DNA from: Fervidobacterium nodosum Rt17-B1
GTDB lineage: Bacteria > Thermotogota > Thermotogae > Thermotogales > Fervidobacteriaceae
DNA: 64,000 nt
Direction: 5' to 3'
NCBI RefSeq assembly: GCF_000017545.1
Contig: NC_009718.1
Location: 1,798,001 to 1,862,000, forward strand
The notes under the pieces were generated by a model. That model saw only the letters and a program-made list of their open reading frames with translations, was not told where the DNA came from and made no database searches. The translations under genes and the position numbers were made by a program. Positions 34,523 to 43,381 of this stretch are shown here, in pieces (the stretch's first letter is position 1; every line of letters begins with the position of its first letter).

Positions 34523-37033
34523 TTATTTAATTTCTAACCAGCAATCGTCCATAATCAGTGGATCGTTTGGATTTCCACCACCCATAATGTACGCCTTTGG
34601 TTCTTGTTGTAATGGTCTGAATTTACTTTCAATTCCATCGTAGTCCCAACTTGTTATGTATATTGTCCAATTGGTGAAATCAGATGGATTACCGATCCAA
34701 TCGCCTTTTACAATTATCTTTACCCAGCCATCTTCAACGAACACTTCTGGTGAACCGATTTGTGTTCCAAATTTATCTTTCGAAGAGCCTTTTGCAGTAT
34801 AAATGGCACTAAGCCAACCTGTTGCGAAGATTTCGTAATCCCAATCCCAATCAGAAAATTCGTAATTCTGCAACGGGAGATAACTTACGCCTTTCTTATT
34901 TGGGTCGTCTATGAATATCTGATAAGTTACATGGTCAAAACCGTAAGGAGGTCCCCAGCTCTTTGTGAGATCTCTTGGTTTTATTGAGATAACCAAAGTA
35001 CTGCCTATACTCTCAGCTTTTGTCTCAAGTATGTCCATTTGCCTTTTAAATGTTGCATCTGTTGGGTAAACGTAAGAATAATTTAGACCTGAATCATCGT
35101 CCATAGGGTCTTTTACTTCCGCAAGGACTTTCTTTTCTAAGGTTATATTTATTTTTATTTCTTCCGTGTACACAGTATCTTTTAATGTTTTTCCAACCGC
35201 TCTGACAAGTAATATGTGCTCGCCAGGGTCGAATTTCATAGGGTCAATTGTGAATGAGAACTTTCCGTCTTTTGGCTCAATTTTCTGCTCGCTCTCAACT
35301 TTTCTATCAATGTATAAGTAGACAGTTCTTGCGTTTGTTTCACCTTTTATTTCTCTAAGTTGCGAGATTGATTCGCCAGATTTCATTTCAAGTTCGACTT
35401 TAACGTTAGGTGTGTACACATCGCTTTTTTCAGGTGATATTGAGAATAAAGTCAAACTTCTTCCGGGTATTCTTAGAGTTATGTATCCACCTTCTTTAAC
35501 AACTATAGGAGTGCTTGTTCCACCCACTATGTTGTAAATTGGTTCAAGTGTGGTGCCTGATTCATATGGTGATTTAAAATTAGTTATCCTTGGCTCGTTA
35601 GATGTGTTAAGTACAACGAATAATTCTTCTTCAGAACATTTTAATGTGTAAACTAACAATCCAGATGAGCGTTTTTCAGATAGAAGAACCTTTACCTCGC
35701 CATAACGTGTTGCCGGATGATTTTTTCTGAATTTGATTGCTTCTTGTATAAATTTATACATATCGCTATTTTGATTGAAATGATCTTCTCCGAAAGAACC
35801 CCAGCCATTTTTGAACATCGACGCGCGTGTTTCCTCAAAGTACTGTTCTGTTCCGTAATATATCACGGGTAATCCTGGTAATGTTAATATTAACCCCAAA
35901 GCTTGTTGAGTGATATTCGGGGTAACACCCTTTCCAAACCTTTCCATATCATGGTTATCTATAAATGTAACAAGCAATCCTTTTTTCAATATCTCGTTTC
36001 TTAGTTCGAGTCTGTATGCAAGGAAATCCGTGGGTTGTCCTCCTTTTATAACCCTTCTTAATTCTTCCATAAGTGTAAAATCAAGCATAGAGTTAAATCC
36101 GTGGTCAAAGAATGAAGCGATTTCTTTATCAGATTCCGACTCATATGGTTTAGAAGAGAGCCAGGTTTCCCCAAAAGCTATAAAATTCTTTTTTAAGCTG
36201 AATATTCCATCTGGAGCGTTGAAAAATTCGTCAAAGAAGGATTTTGGTACGTACATGGCTGTATCAACTCTGAATCCATCGACACCAACTTCTTGAACCC
36301 AGTATTTGTAAGAATCTTTAAGAGCTTGTATAACTTCCGGATTTTCCGTATTTAAGTCATCAAGGCCACTCATTTGATAGTTCAATTTTTGAACAGGGTC
36401 ACTGTAGTTATTTATATCAGGTGTCCAATGATAAATTGCACGTTTCTGTTGTTCTGGGTCGTTGTAATTGTTTAGATTAAAAGGATATTGTGTTGGAGCT
36501 GAAGTTGGTATACTCCCAGTATTTAATTCGAAATTTCCGTTTTTAAATCTAAAATAATTTCCGACGTGATTTACTACGATATCTTGAATGAGGTACATAT
36601 TGCTCTTATGGAGTACTTCAGCTAGTTTTTTATAATCATCTAGTGTGCCAAAGTGTTCATCAACTTTCTTAAAGTCCCTTGCCCAGTAACCATGGTAACC
36701 ACCGTAATTTACCCATGGATCCCACCATTGGTTAGCGATAGGAGGTGTAATCCAAATACCATCGACACCTAAACCTTTAATGTAATCGATTTTATCGATT
36801 ATACCTTTCAAATCACCACCACTGTACTTTGCGCCATCTTTTGGGTTATATTCAACGTTTGCTTGGTTATTGTTCGATGGGTCACCGTCGTTAAATCGGT
36901 CTATCATAATCATATAGAGAACCTTGTCTGCCCACCCACCTTTCATGTATGTTGCTACATCCGCAAATGAAAGAATTACTAAAGTTAAAAGAATAATCAC
37001 TAAAAATCGCAAATGTGAACTTTTAAGCCGCAT
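34523..37033 (-). CDS. Secreted GH13 alpha-amylase-type glycoside hydrolase with C-terminal DOMON-like domain
   Basis: This 836-residue enzyme has a signal peptide (about 7-25), then a GH13 (beta/alpha)8 barrel: DIVVNHVG (region I), GFRVDTAMY with the nucleophile Asp257, FGETW with acid/base Glu289, and FIDNHDMERF with Asp362. A beta-domain C follows (~430-520), then an Ig-like stretch (~525-645) and a C-terminal ~190-residue domain (DPMDDDSGLNYSYVYP...) resembling glucodextranase/pullulanase C-terminal domains. It probably degrades starch or related alpha-glucans outside the cell. GGAGGAG precedes the ATG; the gene has its own -10 box. Confidence 0.92.
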   Translation of the reverse strand: MRLKSSHLRFLVIILLTLVILSFADVATYMKGGWADKVLYMIMIDRFNDGDPSNNNQANVEYNPKDGAKYSGGDLKGIIDKIDYIKGLGVDGIWITPPIANQWWDPWVNYGGYHGYWARDFKKVDEHFGTLDDYKKLAEVLHKSNMYLIQDIVVNHVGNYFRFKNGNFELNTGSIPTSAPTQYPFNLNNYNDPEQQKRAIYHWTPDINNYSDPVQKLNYQMSGLDDLNTENPEVIQALKDSYKYWVQEVGVDGFRVDTAMYVPKSFFDEFFNAPDGIFSLKKNFIAFGETWLSSKPYESESDKEIASFFDHGFNSMLDFTLMEELRRVIKGGQPTDFLAYRLELRNEILKKGLLVTFIDNHDMERFGKGVTPNITQQALGLILTLPGLPVIYYGTEQYFEETRASMFKNGWGSFGEDHFNQNSDMYKFIQEAIKFRKNHPATRYGEVKVLLSEKRSSGLLVYTLKCSEEELFVVLNTSNEPRITNFKSPYESGTTLEPIYNIVGGTSTPIVVKEGGYITLRIPGRSLTLFSISPEKSDVYTPNVKVELEMKSGESISQLREIKGETNARTVYLYIDRKVESEQKIEPKDGKFSFTIDPMKFDPGEHILLVRAVGKTLKDTVYTEEIKINITLEKKVLAEVKDPMDDDSGLNYSYVYPTDATFKRQMDILETKAESIGSTLVISIKPRDLTKSWGPPYGFDHVTYQIFIDDPNKKGVSYLPLQNYEFSDWDWDYEIFATGWLSAIYTAKGSSKDKFGTQIGSPEVFVEDGWVKIIVKGDWIGNPSDFTNWTIYITSWDYDGIESKFRPLQQEPKAYIMGGGNPNDPLIMDDCWLEIK

Positions 37034-37073
37034 AAATCTTTCTCCTCCTTTTCACAGATAGGTTAGCTTTTCA

Positions 37074-37079
37074 ATTATA
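37074..37079 (-). promoter_or_regulatory. Probable -10 box of the amylase gene
   Basis: Minus strand TATAAT in the setting TTGTATAATTG, about 40 bases before the ATG. The -35 region is weak. Confidence 0.5.
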
Positions 37080-37088
37080 CAATGAATC

Positions 37089-37118
37089 TGAACAAGAAAA
37101 TTAAAATTGTGGTATAAT
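37089..37118 (+). promoter_or_regulatory. Promoter of the response regulator-trk operon
   Basis: Extended -10 TGGTATAAT with TATAAT at 37113-37118, and a weak -35 TGAACA at 37089-37094 with an 18-base spacer. It lies about 24 bases before the SD AGGGAGG and appears to drive the long plus-strand operon that follows. Confidence 0.6.
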
Positions 37119-37141
37119 TTCCAAAGGGAGGCGATAAAAAA

Positions 37142-37774
37142 ATGATAGAAGTATTGGTAGTTGATGATGAAAAGCATGTTAGAAATTTAATTTCTAAAAT
37201 GATTTCAATATCTTTCGAATGTACTCCTGATGAAGCCGAAAATGTGGAAGAGGCTCTCCAAGTGTGTGAGAAAAAGAAGTTCGATTTGATTACAACTGAC
37301 ATAAAATTTGGGGATAATGAGGAATTGGACGGTATAGAGTTCATTAAAAGACTTAGACTTCGTGGAATTTTTACCCCCGTTCTTATCGTTTCAGCTTACG
37401 CTACTGCTGAAAAGATAGTAGAAGTTTGCAGATATTTCCCTATAGATTATCTTTCCAAGCCTTTTACACAGGATGAACTAAAGAAAAAAATAAGAGGTTT
37501 GTTGGAAGTAAGAAAGGATAGTTTCGAAAGATATTTGAGAGAAGCGGAAGGATTTATCCATTCTAATTTCCCTGGAGATTTAGAAAAAGCTGAGCAGATT
37601 GTGAGACATATGTTTTCTATAATGCCATCTTCACCTATGCCACACTATCTTATGGCTGAAATCTTGGAAAAGAGAGGAAATACCGAACTTGCTCAAAGGC
37701 ACAGAGAAGCAGGACTAGCTCTTGACGTTAATAAAAAAGGTTACAGAAGAGGTGAAAACGTTGAGAACGATTAA
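37142..37774 (+). CDS. Response regulator with receiver domain and helical (TPR-like) C-terminus
   Basis: Residues 1-120 are a receiver domain: VVDDEK with the acidic pair at 8-9, the phosphoacceptor Asp53 in LITTDIKFG, the switch Ser84 in LIVSAYA and Lys106 in YLSKPF. The remaining 90 residues are helical, resembling one or two tetratricopeptide units (DLEKAEQIVRHMFSIMPSSPMPHYLMAEILEKRGNTELAQRHREA). There is no DNA-binding or enzymatic output domain. It begins the Trk operon, and its end overlaps the first TrkA gene by 14 bases. No histidine kinase is adjacent. It probably works by protein-protein contact. Confidence 0.88.
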   Translation: MIEVLVVDDEKHVRNLISKMISISFECTPDEAENVEEALQVCEKKKFDLITTDIKFGDNEELDGIEFIKRLRLRGIFTPVLIVSAYATAEKIVEVCRYFPIDYLSKPFTQDELKKKIRGLLEVRKDSFERYLREAEGFIHSNFPGDLEKAEQIVRHMFSIMPSSPMPHYLMAEILEKRGNTELAQRHREAGLALDVNKKGYRRGENVEND

Positions 37775-38222
37775 TTATAAATTCTACGTGATAGTTGTTG
37801 GTTGTGGTCGAGTTGGTTTGGAAGTTGCTTATAGATTATCCAATATAGGATTTAATGTGACTATTGTAGACAAGAACCCTGAAATGACGGAAAATCTACC
37901 CGAAGATTATGGTGGGTTTGTAATTGTTGGTGATGCTACAGAACGTGAAACAATGGAACGAGCTAAAGCTGATAAGGCTGATATATTGATAGCAACTACT
38001 GACGATGACACAACGAATTATTTTGTTTGCCTTGTCGGAGCAAAAATATTTGGCATACCAAACGTTCTTTCACTTGTCAATAACAGGGAAAATGTTAATC
38101 TTTTTGAAAAAAGTGGGATAAATGTTATCTCACCAGTTAGCCTTGCAATTGAAAGCTTTGAAAGGAGTATCCTTGAAGGTATTGAGCACCTTTCAGATTT
38201 TATGGTAGGTGAAAAAAGGTGA
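37761..38222 (+). CDS. TrkA-N (KTN) domain potassium-channel regulator, first copy
   Basis: A 153-residue RCK/KTN protein with the complete nucleotide-binding motif VGCGRVGLEVA and the acidic strand end IVDKNPEM, then IVGDATERETMERA and IATTDDDTTNYFVCLVGA. Only the KTN part is present; there is no TrkA_C domain. It probably gates TrkH in response to NAD(H) or ATP. The chosen TTG at 37761 sits behind GAGGTGA; earlier in-frame GTG (37752) is possible. It overlaps the response regulator by 14 bases and the second TrkA gene by 4. Confidence 0.85.
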   Translation: MRTINYKFYVIVVGCGRVGLEVAYRLSNIGFNVTIVDKNPEMTENLPEDYGGFVIVGDATERETMERAKADKADILIATTDDDTTNYFVCLVGAKIFGIPNVLSLVNNRENVNLFEKSGINVISPVSLAIESFERSILEGIEHLSDFMVGEKR

Positions 38223-38878
38223 AAGTTATAATTATAGGTGGCGAACGAGTTCCTTATTTTCTCGCAAAAAAACTAATAGCTCAAGGATATGATGTATTTT
38301 TCGTAAACAAAAACATCGAACTTTGTAAAGAATATTCAAGAACGTTGAATGCGGAAATCATAAATGGTGATGGAACAAGCAAAGCGGTCCTTGACCAGCT
38401 ACAAATTGAGGAAGATGACATAGTAGTACTTTTAATGGAAAGAGATAGAAAGAATTTCTTTATAGCAAGAATGGTTCAAGAGTATTATGGTGTGAAAAAT
38501 GTTGTCACGTTGTTGAATAACACCGAGAACGAAGATTTATTCGAGAAATATGGTATAAGAATATTAAAAGTAACAGATTTAATAATGAGCAATATCGAAC
38601 CTCTGCTTTTTGAAAACGAAGTTGTGGAATCTTTGGAAAGCGAGGTTTCTTCAAAAGGAGCAATAGTTTTAAAAATTGATATAGATTGGGAAGCCAAAAT
38701 ATTGAGGAAAAACATCCGTGACATAAATGTACCAGAAGGTATAATCGTTGTTGGAATTGTTAGAGGTAGTGAATTTATTATCCCACGTGGCGAAACTACA
38801 ATTGAACCTGGGGATAAACTAATAATTGTTTGCAACAAAGAAAAAAAAGAACAAGCTTTGGAATTGTTCAGTTTTTGA
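38219..38878 (+). CDS. TrkA family protein, second copy (KTN plus TrkA_C)
   Basis: A 219-residue protein with a KTN domain followed by a TrkA_C (RCK_C) domain near the end (VPEGIIVVGIVRGSEFIIPRGETTIEPGDKLIIVC). The nucleotide loop is degenerate: the usual GxGxxG is GGERVP here (IIGGERVPYFLAKKL), though the following NGDGTSKAVL and the last acidic residues are kept. This suggests it may bind its ligand weakly or act as a structural partner of the intact first copy. It starts at GTG 38219, overlapping the first by four bases, and precedes TrkH. Confidence 0.88.
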   Translation: MKVIIIGGERVPYFLAKKLIAQGYDVFFVNKNIELCKEYSRTLNAEIINGDGTSKAVLDQLQIEEDDIVVLLMERDRKNFFIARMVQEYYGVKNVVTLLNNTENEDLFEKYGIRILKVTDLIMSNIEPLLFENEVVESLESEVSSKGAIVLKIDIDWEAKILRKNIRDINVPEGIIVVGIVRGSEFIIPRGETTIEPGDKLIIVCNKEKKEQALELFSF

Positions 38879-38907
38879 TTTTTATTTAATTAACGGAGGG
38901 AATAAAA

Positions 38908-40404
38908 TTGCTAAAAAGATACACAAAAATTTATAAAGCTTTTTCTATAATTATGATACAATACGCATTTATGGCTTTAGTACCACTTATCTTTTGTTTT
39001 TTCTATCCGGAGGAATTGAATCATATTAACGGCTTTATTGTTACTGCAATTACAGCTCTTTGTTTATATTTGTCTGGCTACTTAATCAAAGGAGAAGATA
39101 TTGGCAGTATAAATTATAAAGAGGACGCCGTATTAACTATTTTTACTTGGATTATGGTTGCATTACTCTCTGCTATTCCCCATATGTTGGAGGGGCATTT
39201 GAATTTTTCTCAAGCGGTATTTGAATCCGTAAGTGGTTTAACAACAACGGGGCTAACTATGTATACTGATGTTACAAAAATTTCAAAACTAATTCTATTT
39301 TGGCGTTCTTTCACGCAGTATGTTGGTGGTGCAGGTTTTGCTCTTTTGATGCTTTCGATGGTTATAGGTCCTAAAGGAGTTGGCTTTTACAAAGCTGAAG
39401 GTAGGGTGGATAATCTTGTGCCAAACATAAGACGCTCAACACAGATAATTTTACAGATTTATGTGGCTTATACAATCGCTGGTACACTTGCATTGAAATT
39501 AGCTGGATTAAACTGGTTTGAGGCTTTGAATCATACTATGACGGCCCTTGCGACAGGTGGATTTTCCACGAGAAATGGTAGTGTTGGAGAGTTTAACAAC
39601 CTTGCTGTTGAAATAATAATCATGGTACTTATGTTTCTTGGTGCAACGGGTTTTGCTATACATTATGCATTTTGGAAAAGGAATTGGAAGGCCGTTGTAA
39701 AAAACGGCGAACCGTGGTTGATGATAATTTCGATAACTGTTTTTAGTATAATTACAGCTGTGAATGGTATTGGAAAGTACTTTAAAGATTTCAACCAGGC
39801 AATTAGGTATACGACATTCCAAATAATGTCTGCAATCAGTGGTACTGGTTTCCAAACGTTACCACTTAGTGAAGAGAAGTGGTTTTCATTTTCACCTTTG
39901 ATATTGTCGCTTATAGTTTTAATGATAGCTGGTGGCGATATGGATTCTACATCAGGTGGTATTAAACAATTCCGTGTATGGGTTATCCTAAACACAATTT
40001 TGGAGTCTATAAAAGGCTTTTTGTTACCTAAAAATAGGGTTAAAACACGTATAATTTACAAAGGAGAGCAGCAGATCGTTTTGTCTAATGAAAATGTTAG
40101 GGAAGCACTTATTATATTATTTTTGTACATTATAGCTTTTATAATAGGCTCTTTTGCATTAACATTACATGGCTATGACTTGGAACTTTCTTTATTTGAA
40201 TTTGCTTCCGCAATGGATGGTGTTGGATTATCTGTTGGGATAACATCGCCAAATATGCCTTTAACGGCAATGTGGACGCTTACAATTGGTATGTTTACTG
40301 GAAGATTTGAGTTTTTAATTATTATATACGCTATATCTAAGTTGGCTAGTGATTTTAGGATGACATTCAAAAAAACAAAAAAAAGGAGAGATGTTGTTGC
40401 CTAA
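38908..40404 (+). CDS. Potassium uptake protein TrkH/KtrB family
   Basis: The 498-residue membrane protein has the four M1-P-M2 repeats of this cation-channel superfamily. Filter segments are visible as SGLTTTGLTM, ALATGGFSTRN, SAISGTGFQTL and AMDGVGLSVG, each with the key Gly. It should form the K+ pathway gated by the KTN proteins. It starts at TTG 38908 behind ACGGAGGGA and follows the second TrkA gene by 29 bases. The third filter is followed by GGDMDSTSGGIKQFR, the gating-loop motif. Confidence 0.94.
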   Translation: MLKRYTKIYKAFSIIMIQYAFMALVPLIFCFFYPEELNHINGFIVTAITALCLYLSGYLIKGEDIGSINYKEDAVLTIFTWIMVALLSAIPHMLEGHLNFSQAVFESVSGLTTTGLTMYTDVTKISKLILFWRSFTQYVGGAGFALLMLSMVIGPKGVGFYKAEGRVDNLVPNIRRSTQIILQIYVAYTIAGTLALKLAGLNWFEALNHTMTALATGGFSTRNGSVGEFNNLAVEIIIMVLMFLGATGFAIHYAFWKRNWKAVVKNGEPWLMIISITVFSIITAVNGIGKYFKDFNQAIRYTTFQIMSAISGTGFQTLPLSEEKWFSFSPLILSLIVLMIAGGDMDSTSGGIKQFRVWVILNTILESIKGFLLPKNRVKTRIIYKGEQQIVLSNENVREALIILFLYIIAFIIGSFALTLHGYDLELSLFEFASAMDGVGLSVGITSPNMPLTAMWTLTIGMFTGRFEFLIIIYAISKLASDFRMTFKKTKKRRDVVA

Positions 40405-40984
40405 TCGTACAGTTTTATACGTATTGATTTTTGTAGTTTTATTTTTCTTGGCTGTTGATATTATCACTTTATTAATGAGAGGACCTAATTTTGACGTAGT
40501 TTACTATGATTCCGACATTTTCTCGGATTATTCAAAAATTGCGACGATAACTACGGTCAGTGGACTTAAGTTCAAATCTGAGAAAAAAGAAAGTGAATAT
40601 ATAAATACTTATAAAGAAACATCTAAGGAAACTTTCGAAAAGTATTTTTCTCAAGTTTCCAAAGAGATAGGTAAAGATATTAAGGTCTTAGATGTAGATT
40701 TTTCTTGGAGAAAAAGGGAAGGAATACTTGAAATCACAGAAAAAGTTACATTATCTGGTTTGGTTCAAAATCAAATAATGGATGGTAAAGAAATATATAT
40801 CCTTGATATGGGAAAGGTAAAGATGAATGCAATTGGCAACGCAAATTTAAAGGTTCATTTACCTGGTGATGCGGTTCTAATTACTGTAGAACCAACTCCA
40901 ACGACGCAAAGTGCGAATTTTGTTGTATGGTCTGGAAATGATATATTGTATTTCCCTGAGATAAAATATAAAGGTGGCGAATAA
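40391..40984 (+). CDS. Unknown membrane-anchored protein (Thermotogales-type)
   Basis: I do not recognise a family with confidence. It has one N-terminal membrane segment (LYVLIFVVLFFLAVDIITLLM) and about 165 mostly beta/mixed extracytoplasmic residues, including an 'WRKREGILEITEKVTLSGLV' stretch and a Thr/Pro-rich linker near the end (EPTPTTQS). The start is ambiguous: ATG 40391 is too near the GGAG; TTG 40394 or 40397 is better spaced. It overlaps TrkH by 14 bases, implying coupling with K+ uptake. Function unknown. Confidence 0.6.
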   Translation: MLLPNRTVLYVLIFVVLFFLAVDIITLLMRGPNFDVVYYDSDIFSDYSKIATITTVSGLKFKSEKKESEYINTYKETSKETFEKYFSQVSKEIGKDIKVLDVDFSWRKREGILEITEKVTLSGLVQNQIMDGKEIYILDMGKVKMNAIGNANLKVHLPGDAVLITVEPTPTTQSANFVVWSGNDILYFPEIKYKGGE

Positions 40985-40986
40985 AG

Positions 40987-41565
40987 ATGGGAATACTAAA
41001 TTGGCTTGTTGTTTTTTCTGCTATTGGTTCATTGTTGCTTTTGTGGTCATTATTTATAGTTCAAACGTTTAATAAAAAACACGAAAAATCAGCAATCGAC
41101 GAAGAGGAAGAAAGACTTATAGAACTTATGGGGAGAGTTAGGGTTTTTGTTGATTCCAAAATTGAACAGCTTGATAGAAAAATGGACGAGGTAAGAGAGC
41201 TTATAAAGGCTTTGAACGACCAATATATAACTTTCTCTGCGATGTCTTTAGAGAAAATTGATAAGACTGAAGGACAAAAAATAGAATTTGAAGATAATTC
41301 GGTAACTTTCAACAATGAGAAAACAAGGAGTTCTGTGGACTCCAAAAAGAATATCGAAATTTTAGAAAATCTTTATGAAAATTCTTTTGAAGAAAAATAC
41401 ACATCGAATAACTCAGAAAATAATGATGAAAATAACGTTGAAAAGAGAATATATGAAATGTACCTTAATGGTATGGAGCCTATTGAGATTGCGAAAAATT
41501 TGAAAATGGGAGTTGGTGAGGTCCAGTTAATAATTGACCTCATGAGTAGACAGCAACGGGGGTGA
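40987..41565 (+). CDS. SwrB/YlxL-like protein: membrane segment, coiled coil, HTH
   Basis: The 192-residue protein has an N-terminal membrane segment (~5-25), a charged coiled coil (RLIELMGRVRVFVDSKIEQL), a polar linker, and a C-terminal sigma-region-4-like HTH (YEMYLNGMEPIEIAKNLKMGVGEVQLIIDL). This organisation matches DUF6115 proteins such as Bacillus SwrB/YlxL, which help flagellar basal-body assembly. The HTH is short and the coil is partly Asn-rich. It lies two bases after the previous gene and its end overlaps the AMMECR1 gene region. Its link to motility here is an inference. Confidence 0.7.
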   Translation: MGILNWLVVFSAIGSLLLLWSLFIVQTFNKKHEKSAIDEEEERLIELMGRVRVFVDSKIEQLDRKMDEVRELIKALNDQYITFSAMSLEKIDKTEGQKIEFEDNSVTFNNEKTRSSVDSKKNIEILENLYENSFEEKYTSNNSENNDENNVEKRIYEMYLNGMEPIEIAKNLKMGVGEVQLIIDLMSRQQRG

Positions 41566-41570
41566 ATTTT

Positions 41571-42089
41571 ATGATAGGTGAACACCCTTATGTAAAATGG
41601 GCTATCGAAGTTATAGAAAATTACATTAAACACAGCAAAGTAATCGAACCACACGAAAGTTTGCCAAAAGAACTCTTTGAAAGACGTGCAGGAGCGTTTG
41701 TTACGCTCCATAAGCTTGATGGTTCTCTGAGGGGATGCATTGGTACAATTATGCCTGTAAGGGAAAATTTGGCACTTGAAATTCGTGATAACGCGATTGC
41801 AGCTGCTACAAGAGACCCAAGATTTGAACCCGTTAGTCCTGAAGAATTAAATAATATTGTTGTCAACGTTGATATTTTAAATCCGTTTGAGCCAGTTAGT
41901 AGTATTACTGAACTTGATCCGAAAAAATATGGAGTAATTGTACAGAAAGGCTGGAAGCGAGGACTTCTTCTTCCTGATATTGAAGGAGTTGATACAGTAG
42001 AAGAGCAAATAAGAATTGCAAAGATTAAAGCGGGAATATTTGATGATAATTTTGAAATATTTAAATTCACCGTCGAAAGATACCGATGA
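41571..42089 (+). CDS. AMMECR1 domain protein
   Basis: The 172-residue protein is a complete AMMECR1 domain: HPYVKWAIEVIENYI at the start, GAFVTLHK, the highly conserved LRGCIGTI, NAIAAATRDPRFEPVS and the Tyr/Gly strand KKYGVIVQKGWKRGLLLPDIEGV. The family is universal from archaea to humans and often occurs beside MEMO1 or radical SAM genes; its biochemical role is unresolved. ATG 41571 with GGGGGTGA in front is preferred; a GTG at 41562 overlaps the upstream gene. Confidence 0.92.
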   Translation: MIGEHPYVKWAIEVIENYIKHSKVIEPHESLPKELFERRAGAFVTLHKLDGSLRGCIGTIMPVRENLALEIRDNAIAAATRDPRFEPVSPEELNNIVVNVDILNPFEPVSSITELDPKKYGVIVQKGWKRGLLLPDIEGVDTVEEQIRIAKIKAGIFDDNFEIFKFTVERYR

Positions 42090-42127
42090 GTTAAGTAAAG
42101 TTAATAATAAAAAGTTGGGTGAGCGGT

Positions 42128-43357
42128 GTGAGAGTTAATGGGAAAGAAAATAACAAGAATTTTTTTGAAAATGTTAAGAATATTGTTATTCTTTCTTTTG
42201 GGTCATTTGGCCTAAATTTCATGCTTTTAGTTTACATATTAACAACTTCAAGATTGCTTATCGAAAGGTCTGCCTCTGTAACGCTTTCTTCTGTGTTTTT
42301 GTTTTCTGAACTCATAATTTTTGCTTTTACTTATCCGTTTTTTACTTATCTTTACGATATAACCAGGAGCGCAATAGGAAGACGCACACCGTATCTTATA
42401 ATCTTTGGTATTTTGTCATCTTTTAACCTCACGCTTATACAAAAGTTGTCTTATATTTCTCTTTTTCCATTACTAATGGTCATTGCACTTTTCAACTTTT
42501 GGCTTTTCTTGTACACATTAGCTTTTTTCGGAATGGTAAAGGATAAAATTGTATATCACTTTAGAAACATAATGATTTTACATATAAAATTATGGGAAAT
42601 TGTAGGAAGTATAACCGCTTATTTATATATGCTTAACTCTGATAAAGTTCAGTTAGGAATTGAAACTCCGGTTGGAGGTTTTCTTTTTCTTATCTCGGCT
42701 TTAACAGTAGCTTTCTTTATTGTCGAAGACAAAAAATACAAAGTACCATTATCCAGAGCGGAAAAACCTTCTTATAATTACAATGTTATTGATACGTTTA
42801 GATTTTACAATTTGGAAGTAAAAGATATAAAGGAATCTATGATATTTTCTCTCATATATATTTATGAATTTTTCATACTAAATTTTTTGAAAGATTCATC
42901 CTTTAAGGTTCTTTCAATTAATCTTTTATTATTTTTATTAGGAACTATATTCGCTTACTTTATTTCTTTGTTTTCCGATAATTTCAGGAAAATTGTAGGA
43001 GAGAAAAAAGTTCAAAATTTAGCGATTATAATTCTCTCTATAGCTTATTTGGTTTTCAATTATGCTAATATAAAAATAATTTTGGGATTACAGTTTTTCG
43101 TTGGCTTTCTTTGGGGAGTAATTCTATTAAGTCAATTAGGATATATTGTTCCTGGGAAGTCAGAAAGATTTATAATTTACTCAGTGGTTATTGAAGACGA
43201 TTCTTTAAAGCCAGATACAAAAAAATTGAAATTTTTCTTTCTTTCGTTTATACTTATTATTGTTCTTAGTTTTATATTAGACATTGTAGGTGTTCAAAAT
43301 GCAAGTTTGGTTTATTCTATTATTCTATTTTCAACTCTTATTCTTGAGAAGCGATAA
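42128..43357 (+). CDS. MFS-like (GPH type) membrane transporter
   Basis: The protein has 10-12 hydrophobic segments and a loop between the second and third segments, YDITRSAIGRRTPYLI, matching the GPH-family motif D.TRS..GRRRPyl of sugar/cation symporters. It is smaller than typical GPH proteins (409 residues from GTG 42128). It lacks clear substrate clues, and the Phe/Ile-rich C-terminal half is divergent. It is in the long Trk operon, 38 bases after the AMMECR1 gene. A transporter call is reasonable; the substrate is not known. Confidence 0.55.
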   Translation: MRVNGKENNKNFFENVKNIVILSFGSFGLNFMLLVYILTTSRLLIERSASVTLSSVFLFSELIIFAFTYPFFTYLYDITRSAIGRRTPYLIIFGILSSFNLTLIQKLSYISLFPLLMVIALFNFWLFLYTLAFFGMVKDKIVYHFRNIMILHIKLWEIVGSITAYLYMLNSDKVQLGIETPVGGFLFLISALTVAFFIVEDKKYKVPLSRAEKPSYNYNVIDTFRFYNLEVKDIKESMIFSLIYIYEFFILNFLKDSSFKVLSINLLLFLLGTIFAYFISLFSDNFRKIVGEKKVQNLAIIILSIAYLVFNYANIKIILGLQFFVGFLWGVILLSQLGYIVPGKSERFIIYSVVIEDDSLKPDTKKLKFFFLSFILIIVLSFILDIVGVQNASLVYSIILFSTLILEKR

Positions 43358-43381
43358 ATTGATACTTGTGAGGTGAACATT

